Positions 16,830 through 25,942 of a DNA stretch of 64,000 nt are shown here, piece by piece (position 1 is the stretch's first letter; each line of letters starts with the position of its first letter). This DNA is from Mariniphaga sp041684965 (GTDB lineage Bacteria; Bacteroidota; Bacteroidia; Bacteroidales; Prolixibacteraceae): contig JAWLGR010000017.1 in assembly GCA_041684965.1 (NCBI GenBank), forward strand, positions 35,725 to 99,724, given 5' to 3'. The translations under genes were made by a program, and so were the position numbers. The notes beneath the pieces are model-generated. The model had not been told where the DNA came from and did no database searches. It saw only the letters and a program-made list of their open reading frames with translations.

Positions 16830-17272
16830 ATGAAAGGGCAACCTTCGGCTTGGACTGATACAAATTTCGTGTGGCCCTTGACCTCAGCGAGGTCAAATGT
16901 TTATACTTCTATACCGGTGACGAACCGGTTAAACAACAGAAAGCTACTGACATTGCAACTGATACACATACATTTATCAGCACTCAGGTACTTACCGAAC
17001 TTTCCAATACACTCAGGGAAAAGTTTAAACTGGACTGACAGGCTGTTGAAACAGTTATTTCGGAAGTAAGCTTAAATTTTAACGTATACATAAACAAACC
17101 CGCTACCATAGAACAGGCCTGCCGGATTGCCGATAAATACCAGTATTCCTTTTATGATTCGCTGATTATTGTTGCTGCCTTGTCCTGTAATTGCAAAAAG
17201 CTGTATTCTGAAGATATGCAGGCGGGAAAGATTATTGAAAACCACCTTACAATAGTAAATCCATTTGAATAA
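16830..17272 (+). pseudogene. PIN-domain (VapC-like) toxin remnant
   Basis: The segments recognisable as a PIN ribonuclease lie in different frames. They are 'TDTNFV' near 16856, then 'LYFYTGDEPVKQQKATDI', and then 'FISTQVLTELSNTLREKF'. In the last frame a TGA at 17036-17038 interrupts, probably replacing Trp, and the frame continues through 'ACRIADKYQYSFYDSLI' to the stop at 17270-17272. The Asp near the start, the Glu in 'VLTEL' and the late 'YDSLI' are PIN active-site positions. At least one frameshift plus one nonsense codon make it non-functional. Confidence 0.75.
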
Positions 17273-17358
17273 AACCTTCTGGACCGGATTTGCAATCCGT
17301 TCTCTTATATTTCAGAATTTTGAAATCCTGCTAAAGTTTATGAATCCAACATTAGCAA

Positions 17359-17381
17359 GGTCAGGATTACAAATCCTGACC
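17359..17381. repeat. Perfect short hairpin
   Basis: GGTCAGGATT and its reverse complement AATCCTGACC are separated by ACA, in the 263-bp gap after the PIN remnant. A looser related pair (GGATTTGCAATCC) lies about 70 bp upstream. Short palindromes of this kind are dispersed in many Bacteroidota genomes. Confidence 0.7.
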
Positions 17382-17535
17382 AGCAGCATATTTAATATGA
17401 TTTTCCAGTGTAATAGCAATATAACCTGTTTTCCGTAATAAAACTCCGCCACTGAATGTTTTCTGTTTCCTTTCTCAGATTTCCCGGATCCTAAAAAAGT
17501 AAAAATATGCTATTTTTGTATAAAACATTTTTAAT

Positions 17536-17688
17536 ATGGCAACATTAACAATTACAGTAAACGAAAAAACAGTTAAGGGAAGAAAATTTGTTGAGTTCAT
17601 AAAAACACTTGACTACATAAAAGTTGACGAAAGCCCTTATAATCCTAATTTTGTTAAAGAAATTCAGACAAAAGATTTATGGAAATAA
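17536..17688 (+). CDS. Small protein of unknown function (antitoxin-like context)
   Basis: This 50-codon frame begins MATLTITVNEKTVKGRKFVEF and ends TKDLWK. It is preceded by A/T-rich DNA and lies among degraded toxin-antitoxin genes. Similar tiny Bacteroidota proteins beginning with a short beta strand and helix often precede RelE-type toxins. The 27-bp distance to the next antitoxin-like gene suggests co-transcription. I cannot assign a family with confidence. Confidence 0.5.
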   Translation: MATLTITVNEKTVKGRKFVEFIKTLDYIKVDESPYNPNFVKEIQTKDLWK

Positions 17689-17714
17689 TTTAAAATCATA
17701 ATCGCGTAGAAACT

Positions 17715-17915
17715 ATGGATTTGCAATACATAACAGACAAAAAAGGGCACAAAAGTGCTGTACAGCTTTCTATAAAGGACTGGGAACAGATACAAAAAGA
17801 ACTCGGTGAATTGAATCGCTTAAGAAATAAAAAGCTGTTCCTGACCGAGCTGGCTGAAGCAGTTGAAGAAATGAAGCTGATTAAACAGGGTAAAATGCAA
17901 GCCCGCAATGCATAA
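17715..17915 (+). CDS. Antitoxin-like protein, apparently truncated by a nonsense codon
   Basis: The 66-residue protein begins MDLQYITDKKGHKSAVQLS, has a helical middle ('WEQIQKELGELNRLRN') and ends 'KQGKMQARNA'. In the same frame after the TAA at 17913-17915, the codons read DFLNEL and then stop, overlapping the ATG of the following toxin remnant. The original gene therefore probably had Lys in place of the TAA and seven more residues. It belongs to the small antitoxins found next to RelE/ParE-like toxins in Bacteroidota. Function is doubtful, since the partner is broken. Confidence 0.65.
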   Translation: MDLQYITDKKGHKSAVQLSIKDWEQIQKELGELNRLRNKKLFLTELAEAVEEMKLIKQGKMQARNA

Positions 17916-17925
17916 GATTTCCTCA

Positions 17926-18249
17926 ATGAGCTTTAACGTTAAAACCATAACCGTTTTGAACGCCAGGCTAAACGCCTGATTAAAAAATTCCCATCGCTCA
18001 AAAAGGAAATTCAGAAACTCATAAAAGAATTAAAGGAAAACCCCATAAAGGTACTGCCATAGGCCATAACTGCTATAAAATACGACTTGCCATTTCCAGC
18101 AAGGGTAAAGGAAAATCAGGTGGCGCGCGGGTTATAACACATTTTTTTTTAAGGAAGATACCCTTTACCTACTTACTATTTATGACAAATCAGAAATTGA
18201 TAACCTGACCGATAAAGAAATTATAGAACTGATTAAATTAATACCATAA
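17926..18249 (+). pseudogene. RelE/ParE-like toxin remnant
   Basis: Starting at the ATG at 17926, the protein reads 'SFNVKTITV' and then shifts frame. The next frame gives 'FERQAKRLIKKFPSLKKEI' and more, to 'ENPIK'. A second shift gives 'GTAIGHNCYKIRLAISSKGKG' through 'GGARVITHFFL', and a third gives 'DTLYLLTIYDKSEIDNLTD' to the stop at 18247-18249. Joined, these make a full-length mRNA-interferase-type toxin of about 108 residues. Three frameshifts argue for genuine decay rather than a single sequencing error. Confidence 0.75.
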
Positions 18250-18318
18250 AAATCTTTAAGTTCATTTTGTTAATATTCATCAAAAGTATACCACAAATAA
18301 TCATTAAAAGTGTACCAC

Positions 18319-18380
18319 TTTCCCAGCGCTCTCATTGATGAATGAGCGTAGCGAAATGAAGAAATGAGAGCGCTGGGAAA
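18319..18380. repeat. 18-bp perfect inverted repeat inside the IS left end
   Basis: TTTCCCAGCGCTCTCATT (18319-18336) and its exact complement (18363-18380) flank a 26-base loop, ending 48 bp before istA. Such a hairpin could block readthrough into istA or limit its translation. It lies inside the element. Confidence 0.8.
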
Positions 18381-18427
18381 GCTTATTATTAACTTGCCTT
18401 TTGTAATATCCATAAACAAAAGGCTAA

Positions 18428-19864
18428 ATGTATCAAATCAGTATGTGGTATACAGTAAAAACACTTCTTGCCAGAGGAAAAAGCCTCAGAGCCATTTCCC
18501 GAGAACTGGGCATCAGCCGTATTACGGTAACTAAAATCCGTGACGAACTTCAAAAAGGTATCATTCAGCCAGAGGCAATTGAGAAGTTTGGTATCCTGGA
18601 TGACTATCACGATTACATTCTGGAACTGCATGAAAAGCAGCTTACCAGTGTACTTATTCACCAAAAGCTTTCACAAGATAAAGGTGTGCTGGTTTCATAT
18701 CCTACAGTTTTGCGGTATGTAAACCGGCTGAAACAAAGTGAGGTATACGTTCCGGTAGAACTGCCTCCCGGAGAAGAAGGGCAGGTAGATTTTGGCTACC
18801 TCGGTGAATTTAAAAAGGAAGGTAAAACTGCTAAACTGTGGGTTTTTTGCATGACACTTTCATTTAGCCGGTATGCTTTTTATGAGATTGTCACCAATCA
18901 GAAAACTGATACCTTTATCCGTTGCCACATCTATGCTTTTGAGTTTTTTTGTGGCGTACCCAAAACAGTAAAAATTGATAATTTAAAAGCAGCCGTTTTG
19001 GAGGCCAATTTTTACGAGCCGGTATTCCAACAGCAATACAGCCAGTTTCTTGCACATTATAACTGTGCGCCCATTACAGCCCGTGTAAGGCGTGGACAAG
19101 ATAAAGGGAAAGTTGAATCGGGCATTAAATATGTAAAAAACAACTTCCTGAAAGGACTTGGCCACAGGGATTATTACAAGGCTATTGATGAAATCAGGCA
19201 TTGGAACGCTAATGTTTGTAACATACGGATACACGGTACTACCCGAAAAGTACCAGCAGAAGTATTCTTTCAAAAAGAAAAAAAAGAGCTTTATCCATTG
19301 CCCCAAAAGCGTTATGAAGTTTTTTCGGTGGAAAAACGGAAAGTAAAACCCAATGGTCATTTTTCCTTTCAACTTAACTATTACTCTGTGCCCCATGTGC
19401 ATGCTAACCAGGAAATCATGGTTAAAAGCAATGATAACCTACTTAGAGCATATTACGGACTGGAACAAATTGCTCTGCACCCCATTGAAAAGTACCAAAA
19501 AGGTATTTATATAACCACTGAAGTGCATAAGCCACCGGGCAAGCAAAAAAAGCCTGAAAGCTACTACACTGAAAAGGCTGAACAAATGGGCCCTAATGTG
19601 GCTGCTTTTCTTATTGCCCTAAAACAGTATAAGCCTTTTAGCTGGCAAAAATCAATCCTGGGCATCTTTAACCTGACAGGCCAGCATACTGCACCGGTTG
19701 TAGATATGGCCTGTAAAAGAGCCTTGTTTTATGGTGCTTACAGCTATCAAAGCGTTAAAAACATTTGTTGTAAAGGATTATATCAGAATCCTGCTGAAAT
19801 CCTTTCAGTAAAAGGTAAAAATGGTTTTGAACACGATTTAAGCATCTACGATAAATTATCTTAA
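18428..19864 (+). CDS. istA: IS21-family transposase IstA
   Basis: The 478-residue protein has an N-terminal helix-turn-helix ('SRELGISRITVTKIRDEL'). An rve/DDE integrase core follows, with Asp in 'GQVDFGYLG', Asp in 'VKIDNLKAAV' and Glu in 'KGKVESGIKY', so the triad is intact. The C-terminal region is typical for IS21. It catalyses strand transfer of the element together with IstB. It reads in the same direction as istB, with 14 bp between them. The start ATG at 18428 follows the large inverted repeat. Confidence 0.95.
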   Translation: MYQISMWYTVKTLLARGKSLRAISRELGISRITVTKIRDELQKGIIQPEAIEKFGILDDYHDYILELHEKQLTSVLIHQKLSQDKGVLVSYPTVLRYVNRLKQSEVYVPVELPPGEEGQVDFGYLGEFKKEGKTAKLWVFCMTLSFSRYAFYEIVTNQKTDTFIRCHIYAFEFFCGVPKTVKIDNLKAAVLEANFYEPVFQQQYSQFLAHYNCAPITARVRRGQDKGKVESGIKYVKNNFLKGLGHRDYYKAIDEIRHWNANVCNIRIHGTTRKVPAEVFFQKEKKELYPLPQKRYEVFSVEKRKVKPNGHFSFQLNYYSVPHVHANQEIMVKSNDNLLRAYYGLEQIALHPIEKYQKGIYITTEVHKPPGKQKKPESYYTEKAEQMGPNVAAFLIALKQYKPFSWQKSILGIFNLTGQHTAPVVDMACKRALFYGAYSYQSVKNICCKGLYQNPAEILSVKGKNGFEHDLSIYDKLS

Positions 19865-19878
19865 TAAAAATAACAAAA

Positions 19879-20613
19879 ATGGAAGCATTAAAATCAAAAT
19901 TAAGGGAATTGAAACTGGCAGGTGTGGTAAAATCAATTGAGATCAGGAATAAATATGCTCTCGAACACAACATCTCTTACATTGAATTTGTGGAAATGCT
20001 GGTGGAAGATGAATATGCCAACCGCCTGTCAAACTCTTATCGAAACCGTTTCCGCAAATCAAGACTCAACCCAGATAAAAGTATTGATGAGTACGATTTT
20101 AAATACCAGCCTGAGTTGGATAAAAAGCTCATTATGGAACTTGCCTCATGCCGCTTTTTAAATCAAAATAAAAATATTGTTTTAATGGGGAAGCCAGGTG
20201 TAGGCAAAACTCACCTGGCCAATGCTATCGGACTTGAGGCCATAAAACAAGGCTACAGCGTTGTTTTTATCCATGTAAACGAGCTTATTGAACGCCTCAC
20301 TGCATCCAGGGCTGACGGAACCTACAGTTACATCCTGAGCCAGTTTTTGAAAGCAAATTTACTTGTACTCGATGAAATCGGCTTTAAAAAACTGCCAACA
20401 AGTGGATTGGACGACTTTTTTGAAATCATCCGCAAACGCTATGAAAATGGTTCAATCATTATTACAACCAACCGGAATTTTGAAGACTGGGGAAATGTTT
20501 TTGGTGATAATGTTCTGGCTTCAGCTATTATTGACCGAATTGTTCATCATGCCTATATCATCAAAATTAACGGAGAAAGTTTTAGAATAAAAGATTATGC
20601 AAAAAATGAATAA
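19879..20613 (+). CDS. istB: IS21-family helper ATPase IstB
   Basis: The 244-residue AAA+ protein is related to DnaC/DnaA. It has Walker A GKPGVGKT at about residues 105-112, Walker B 'LLVLDEIGF', and the later 'SIIITTNRNFEDW' with sensor residue Asn. IstB regulates target choice and activates IstA. Length is normal and there are no interruptions. It is followed 66 bp later by the right end of the element. Confidence 0.95.
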   Translation: MEALKSKLRELKLAGVVKSIEIRNKYALEHNISYIEFVEMLVEDEYANRLSNSYRNRFRKSRLNPDKSIDEYDFKYQPELDKKLIMELASCRFLNQNKNIVLMGKPGVGKTHLANAIGLEAIKQGYSVVFIHVNELIERLTASRADGTYSYILSQFLKANLLVLDEIGFKKLPTSGLDDFFEIIRKRYENGSIIITTNRNFEDWGNVFGDNVLASAIIDRIVHHAYIIKINGESFRIKDYAKNE

Positions 20614-20679
20614 TTTATGTCTATTTTAGTGGTACACTTTTCGTGAACATTATTGGTATACTTCTTCCTTATTTTAACA

Positions 20680-21110
20680 AGTTCATTTTACCGTCAGCAG
20701 TTGTTTTGGACAGTAAACGATCCATGTGGTCCTTGTGGATGTAATACAGGTTCCCGGAAGCACTGGTCTTGTCAAAAATAGCTGCCAGGCCATCGCTGCC
20801 ATAAACGTAATGAAGCTTGCGCTCATTGCCCGATGCATCAACCTCCACCTCGTAATTGCCGCCAACGTAGTATTTAGTTTTCTCCAACACATTATTGTTG
20901 TACAGCCGGGTAATCTTACGTGCTTCATCAGGGCCGTAGGTGATTTCAAGCCGGTAATTGCCTTCACGTATGGTATCTACCTTACTGAAGGGGGGTATCT
21001 TACAATCTGCTGTCTTACATGGTTACTGGCCAGGGTGTCATACTCAACGTTCTGGATTCCCAGGGTGGCCTTAATTCGTTGCCCAGGTGGTAGCATCACT
21101 GGTTAAGGTT
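20680..21110 (-). pseudogene. Rhs/YD-repeat protein fragment
   Basis: On the minus strand the frame reads 'GNYRLEITYGPDEARKI', 'TRLYNNNVLEKTKYYVGGNY', 'YVYGSDGLAAIF' and 'LYYIHKDHMDRLLSKT'. This is the tail of the repeat region and the beginning of the Rhs core ('YYIHKDHLGS' in intact proteins). It is cut at its 3' end by the IS21 element, and at its 5' end it falls into another frame near 20995. Only about 430 bp of a gene that is normally several kb remain. Rhs proteins are polymorphic toxins or surface shells. Confidence 0.8.
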
Positions 21111-21222
21111 GAAAACACTTTGCAGCATGGTATCCCATAAATGATTTACCGGATAAATATTCTCTCAGGCTTCTTTTAGATCATAAATCACAGTAAATCC
21201 GGGGCATTCAAAATTAATTATT

Positions 21223-21230
21223 TAATTTTG
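21223..21230 (+). promoter_or_regulatory. Possible Bacteroidota -7 promoter element
   Basis: TAATTTTG fits TAnnTTTG and lies 41 bp before the ATG at 21272, almost the same distance as the identical site before 9927. No TTTG is seen at the expected upstream distance. Confidence 0.3.
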
Positions 21231-21271
21231 GGGAAAGTCAAGTAAAAACTAAATTAAATTCTGCAAAGAAA

Positions 21272-22651
21272 ATGTCCGGATTCAATTTTAAAGCGGGTTC
21301 ATTAATATCCTTCACAGCCTTGGTACTGCTGTTGTTTATTCGCTGTTCTGATACTTCAAATGAAAAACAGTCAAAAACAAAGGTTTCCATAGTAAATAAA
21401 AGCTGGTATTTTAACGATGAAATTATCAATCCTGATTCACCAGCTGAAGGATTGTTAATGAATGTCCGTATGGTCAATGCTGTTTTCGAAGACAGGGGCC
21501 CTGAACTGGAGAAACAAACTGGCCTTTTTGATCCGGAAGGAAACATGCAGGAGTTTATAGATAAAATTCCTGAATATGTATCCAACGGGGTGAATGCCTT
21601 TACAATTTCACTTCAGGGAGGAATGCCAGGCTATGAAGGGGCTGTTAATACTGCTTACAACCCGGACGGGTCAACCAGGGAGGAGTATTTGCAAAGGGTT
21701 GAAAAGGTGATCAGGGCATGTGATGCAAACAATGCAGCCGTAATATTGACACTTTTTTACCAAAGACAGCATTCACATGAATCTGCACTTACCGGAAAAG
21801 AAAGCATTAAGCAAGCGCTTGAAAATGTAATTAAATGGATAGTTGAAAAAAAATTCACCAATGTTCTGCTGGAGATTTCTAATGAATACCGCCATGGAGG
21901 TTACCGCAACTGGCCCGACGGGGACTGGTTAATAAGTGAAGCCGGCCAGGTTGAATTAATAAATCTGGCAAAAGAGCTGGCTCCGGGCCTGCTGGTTAGT
22001 ACCAGCGGAATGGGCAACGGATTGTTTCATGACGATCTGTCCAGGGCAGCTGACTTTCTGCTTATCCATTTCAACAACACCTCACTGGAAGATTACGCTG
22101 AAAAAATTAACAACCTAAAAAAGTATGACAAGCCAATTGTTTGCAATGAAGACGATAAAATAAAAACAGAGGGTGCTGCCGGACTTGCTCTTGCAGTTTT
22201 AAACGGCTCAGGCTGGGGGTATATGAACATTGGAGTAAACCAATCCTTTCCATTCACTTTTTCGGGAATTGATGATGACAAGGATGTGTACCGGATGTTC
22301 AGGAAAGTTACTACTCCCGGGTACCGTATCGATGCTGATTCCCTGAGACAAACTGCCATTACAATAATTTCCCCAAATGACGGAGATATTTTTCACTTAA
22401 GTGAAATAGTGAACATTAAATTATCCCACCTGTATCCGGACAATTCGGTTCCCTTCACAATTGAACTTCATGCCAACAACAATATAGTTGCCCTGGTTAA
22501 AGAAAAGCTTCAGGTTTCATGGAAACCGGAAGCCCCTGAAACTTATATCCTGGAGGCCGTTGTGAAAACCAGGCAGGGAATGGAAATCTACCGCTCACCT
22601 AAAGTGGACATAATAGTGGGACCAGCACTGCAGAAAGAAAAAGTAGAATAA
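21272..22651 (+). CDS. Glycoside-hydrolase-like (clan GH-A type) lipoprotein
   Basis: The 459-residue protein has a hydrophobic leader ending 'LLFIRCSD'; Cys25 could be lipidated, although Arg before it is unusual. A (beta/alpha)8-type domain spans about 40-355, and a C-terminal Ig-like domain about 365-455. Two candidate catalytic Glu residues fit the GH-A layout: one in 'LLEISNEYRHGG' after strand 4 and one in 'PIVCNEDDK' after strand 7. The enzyme class and substrate are not predictable. It is intact although surrounded by pseudogenes, and the broken beta-lactamase-like gene follows 39 bp later, so the pair may once have been an operon. Confidence 0.7.
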   Translation: MSGFNFKAGSLISFTALVLLLFIRCSDTSNEKQSKTKVSIVNKSWYFNDEIINPDSPAEGLLMNVRMVNAVFEDRGPELEKQTGLFDPEGNMQEFIDKIPEYVSNGVNAFTISLQGGMPGYEGAVNTAYNPDGSTREEYLQRVEKVIRACDANNAAVILTLFYQRQHSHESALTGKESIKQALENVIKWIVEKKFTNVLLEISNEYRHGGYRNWPDGDWLISEAGQVELINLAKELAPGLLVSTSGMGNGLFHDDLSRAADFLLIHFNNTSLEDYAEKINNLKKYDKPIVCNEDDKIKTEGAAGLALAVLNGSGWGYMNIGVNQSFPFTFSGIDDDKDVYRMFRKVTTPGYRIDADSLRQTAITIISPNDGDIFHLSEIVNIKLSHLYPDNSVPFTIELHANNNIVALVKEKLQVSWKPEAPETYILEAVVKTRQGMEIYRSPKVDIIVGPALQKEKVE

Positions 22652-22690
22652 AGTATGTCCAATATCTTTTAGAGCAAAATATTTACCTGT

Positions 22691-23696
22691 ATGACAGTAC
22701 TGCTAAAAATGCCTGGATATGTTTTTTTATTGCTCAGTTTATACAGCAGCAATCCAACAACCCTATATACAGAGCAACCGGAGCAGGCTTTACTTCGAAA
22801 AACAGAAAAAGCACTCTCCTTTCTTGAAGCGAACTGTGGAGAAGACGGCATTAAAAAAGATTTTTAAAGGCCCTGAGGCTGATATCGCCCAGAATGTATG
22901 GTCATGTACCAAAACGTTCACCAGTATCGTCCTGGGCCTTTTAATCGCAGAAGGGAAATGTTCCCTTGACAGTAAAGTCAGTGATTTTCTTCCTGAATTG
23001 AAAGACCATTATCCGGAATTAACATTCAGGCATTTTGCCACACACACTTCCGGTTATAAAGCGGCCGGAGATAAAACCGCCGGAGGACACGGTCAGAGCA
23101 GCACACCGTTTACCCCATCATCAGACCCGCTGTTTGCACCGGGCTCAGCATTCAAATATTGGGATTCAGCAATGAATGTATTTGCAAAAGCACTAACAAT
23201 GGTTGCAGGTGAACCACTTGAAGATTATTTTAAACGAAAAGTTGCTGAACCAATTGGCATGGATGATGATAAATGGGGGTGGAAAGATTTTGGAATAATA
23301 GATGGAGTAATTGTAAACGGAGGGGCCGGTAACAAGGGAAGGGGAATTTTCATTTCTGCATCCGAAATGGCAAAACTTGGTCAGTTGTATCTGAATAAAG
23401 GGAGTTGGAATGGCCGGTAAATTATTTCGGAGAATTGGGTGAAAGAAGCCACTCAACCACAAATTCATAAAATCATTTCAGATGAAAACATTCCTTATGG
23501 TTTCAACTGGTGGACTTCAGATATATTCCCCGATGCCCCGGCAGGTACTTTCGCCGCCAAAGGCTTCAACAACAATTTGTGTATTGTTATTCCCGAACTG
23601 GAGCTGATAATTGTTCGATTGGGCCTGGATGGAAATATCGACGATCAAATCTGGAATCAGTTTATTAAATTATTGATGCAGATCGACTGGAAATAA
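22691..23696 (+). pseudogene. Serine beta-lactamase-like (class C/esterase) gene, broken
   Basis: A signal peptide (MTVLLKMPGYVFLLLSLYSS) is encoded from 22691 in one frame, which ends at a TAA near 22867. The enzyme body continues in another frame from about 22780 with 'AQNVWSCTKTFTSIVLGLL', giving the catalytic SxxK (Ser-Cys-Thr-Lys), then 'LTFRHFATHTSGY' and 'AEPIGMDDDKWGW'. An in-frame TAA at 23418-23420 interrupts 'NGR / IISENWVKEA', after which the same frame runs to 'FIKLLMQIDWK'. A 5' frameshift, a probable internal deletion and a nonsense codon make it non-functional. Intact relatives are periplasmic esterases or D-Ala peptidases. Confidence 0.8.
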
Positions 23697-24063
23697 TAAG
23701 ACCTGTTCGCTTTTATGAGGATATACCAGGCAATTTACACAAACCGTGTAATTGTAATAAACGATGCTTAAAAACATACTGAACATTTAAATCAAAAATA
23801 GGTACCGTTCTATATCAAATAATCAATTCTTTACTGTCATTCTTCCAATTCTTAACACAATTTCTCCAAGAATATGTGATACGGGATACAGGATCTTCGA
23901 ACATTCTAAGTTTCCTTTCTTTGGAAAATTAATGATAAACCAACGGATATATACAAACAAAAATTGGGAAAAGTATGAACACCTTTCCCAATCCTGATTG
24001 AATATTTTTTTTGGATTACATATTTAAACAATTATATAACCCGGATCTAATTATACATCCTGC
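23697..24063. other. Non-coding gap between convergent regions
   Basis: This 367-bp A/T-rich gap lies between the beta-lactamase remnant (plus) and the SusD gene (minus). Apart from the terminator at 23957-23992 I see no structure or gene. Confidence 0.6.
23957..23992 (-). terminator. Probable intrinsic terminator of the SusCD/FAS1 operon
   Basis: On the minus strand, ATTGGGAAA pairs with TTTCCCAAT (9 bp, 12-base loop) and is followed by TTTTTGTTTG. It lies about 70 bp downstream of the SusD stop codon. Confidence 0.7.
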
Positions 24064-25920
24064 TTAATCAAAATAATTGATGTACCAGTTTTGTTCATTC
24101 AGCAACAGGTTATAAATTTCATCTCTTCTTTCTTCAGGGAACTTTTGGGCGACAGCGTTAGCAAGGAACGAAGGATCGTTCCGGCGTTTGGCCACTCGCA
24201 TAAGGTCATAGAAGCGTTCACCTTCAAATGCAAGTTCCCTGGCACGTTCGTCCATAATGTATGTTTCAAGGAGTTCCTGTAACTTATTAAATTTTCCGGT
24301 TAAATCGATGTAACCTACAACTTCATTTGTGAACGGATCGTGGACATAATTTATATTCCCAACTTTAATTCCATCATTGGAACCACCAAAACCAACACGC
24401 CCCCTTACACCTCTTTGCGGACGGTTACTGGCTGAACTGTAATTTCTTCCGTCGTTCACAATATTAACCGAATTGGTAGTAAATGTACTTATAATATTAT
24501 TTCTTTCAAATGCCCAGTAAACATAAACTTCAGCAAGCCATAAATGAACACCGGCAGCTCGATAAATAATAAAGTTTGCATCCTGATCAAAAATATTCTT
24601 ATTCCAGGAATATTTCCAAACTACGGTATCGGCATTGTGCCCGATTAAATTTGCATTACGGAAATCGTTGTGCGATTTGAGGTAAAGCATATTTTCAATA
24701 TCTTCTCTGGGAATAGGCACCCCATTGCGAAGATAAATATAAGAAACACCGTAACCTCTGTGAAAATCACCCGGAGTCCCTTTGTTGGTAGTCCTGGTTC
24801 TCCAGGGTTGGCTGTTATTTATCGAAACAGTGTAATTATCCCATATAGTCTCCCAGTTCAGTACAGCCTGTCTTGAAGGTTTTAACATATACTGATGAGG
24901 ATTTCTAGGCTCAAAAATCTTCTGCAGCTCATTTTGTTGCTGGTTCCCTTTATTAAACCAAAGAGCAAGAATATGTTCACGTGTATCAACGTTTCCAAAA
25001 ATATTACGCCATCCTGCGTTCGAAAAAGTAGCATCCAGCTGGTATCTGTTGTTATCAGAAGGCAGGTATACAATTCTTTCAAAATAGTGTGCTGCTTTGG
25101 AAAGGTCACCTTCAGTAAGATGCATTAACCCCAACAAGGTATTCATAGCATGAACATTCCAAATGGTAACTTCCCAGGTATTGTCATTGTTCTCAATAAA
25201 ATGATTAACACCAACATCCTTAACTTTAGTTTTCAGCTCATTAGTAAAATAATCAATTACCAGTCTTTCATCAAAATATTGTCTTGTAAGAGTATCAATT
25301 GCATTATAAATAGTATCGTTATAGTATCCATCTGGTTTAAATTTTATATCAACATTATGAATATAGTATGACTCCGATTCAAGATAATTTTCAACGTCAT
25401 CGATGGTTGTAAGTGATTCATGAATAAAAGGAATTTTCCCATAGATTCTCACGGCATTAAAATATGCCCATGCCCTCATACAAAGTGCTTCACCGTAAAG
25501 CCGGTCGTAATTGGTAACCGGGCTCTGAGGATCCATAACCTGCGGATGTTCCCGCTGAAGTATTCTTATCAGATTATTACTGGCCGAAATTAATTTAAAG
25601 AAATTGGTAGGCGATACGTACTTATTCTCTTTTGATACATTGAAATTGTATATCTCAATCATATCGGCATCGGCATTCTCAGTAACAGAAAGTAAATCCC
25701 CCCTCAGTTCACCTAATATTAATATCTGTTCAACCAGTTTTTGCTGAATGCCGTACATTCCCATCGCTGCTGACCGGTACTCATACCAGTCGTCGAATAA
25801 CTTGTCTTCTGTGACATTAATTTCCTGATCAGGTGTCAAAAAATCTTTACACGAATAAAGGAAAGAAACTGACACTACTAAAGACAAAATTATAACCTTG
25901 TATTTACTGAAATTTTTCAT
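24064..25920 (-). CDS. SusD/RagB-family glycan-binding lipoprotein (distal pair)
   Basis: I place the start at 25920 (MKNFSKYKV), 22 bp after the SusC stop. An upstream in-frame ATG at 25941 would add seven residues. The 618-residue protein has lipobox FLYSC followed by KDFL, the conserved SusD N-terminus, then TPR-like helices ('GEALCMRAWAYFNAVRIYGKIPF'). It ends with the RagB motif 'RARELAFEGERFYDLMRVAKR'. SusD proteins sit on the cell surface as a lid over the SusC pore and bind oligosaccharide. It is the last gene of the operon and is followed by a terminator-like hairpin. The ligand is unknown. Confidence 0.93.
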   Translation of the reverse strand: MKNFSKYKVIILSLVVSVSFLYSCKDFLTPDQEINVTEDKLFDDWYEYRSAAMGMYGIQQKLVEQILILGELRGDLLSVTENADADMIEIYNFNVSKENKYVSPTNFFKLISASNNLIRILQREHPQVMDPQSPVTNYDRLYGEALCMRAWAYFNAVRIYGKIPFIHESLTTIDDVENYLESESYYIHNVDIKFKPDGYYNDTIYNAIDTLTRQYFDERLVIDYFTNELKTKVKDVGVNHFIENNDNTWEVTIWNVHAMNTLLGLMHLTEGDLSKAAHYFERIVYLPSDNNRYQLDATFSNAGWRNIFGNVDTREHILALWFNKGNQQQNELQKIFEPRNPHQYMLKPSRQAVLNWETIWDNYTVSINNSQPWRTRTTNKGTPGDFHRGYGVSYIYLRNGVPIPREDIENMLYLKSHNDFRNANLIGHNADTVVWKYSWNKNIFDQDANFIIYRAAGVHLWLAEVYVYWAFERNNIISTFTTNSVNIVNDGRNYSSASNRPQRGVRGRVGFGGSNDGIKVGNINYVHDPFTNEVVGYIDLTGKFNKLQELLETYIMDERARELAFEGERFYDLMRVAKRRNDPSFLANAVAQKFPEERRDEIYNLLLNEQNWYINYFD

Positions 25921-25942
25921 GGTATACAAACTAACTAACATG

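Larger units (their letters stand above)
18268..20679 (+). mobile_element. IS21-family insertion sequence with istA and istB
   Basis: The element is 2412 bp, begins TGTTAA and ends TTAACA. Terminal repeats match between the ends: the AAGTATACCA block at 18284 and the AAAGTGTACCAC block at 18307 both recur, inverted, near 20630-20672. The flanks share AGTTCATTT (18259-18267 and 20680-20688), a probable target-site duplication of about 9 bp, so insertion looks recent. Both genes are intact. It sits between the RelE remnant and an Rhs remnant. Confidence 0.9.
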
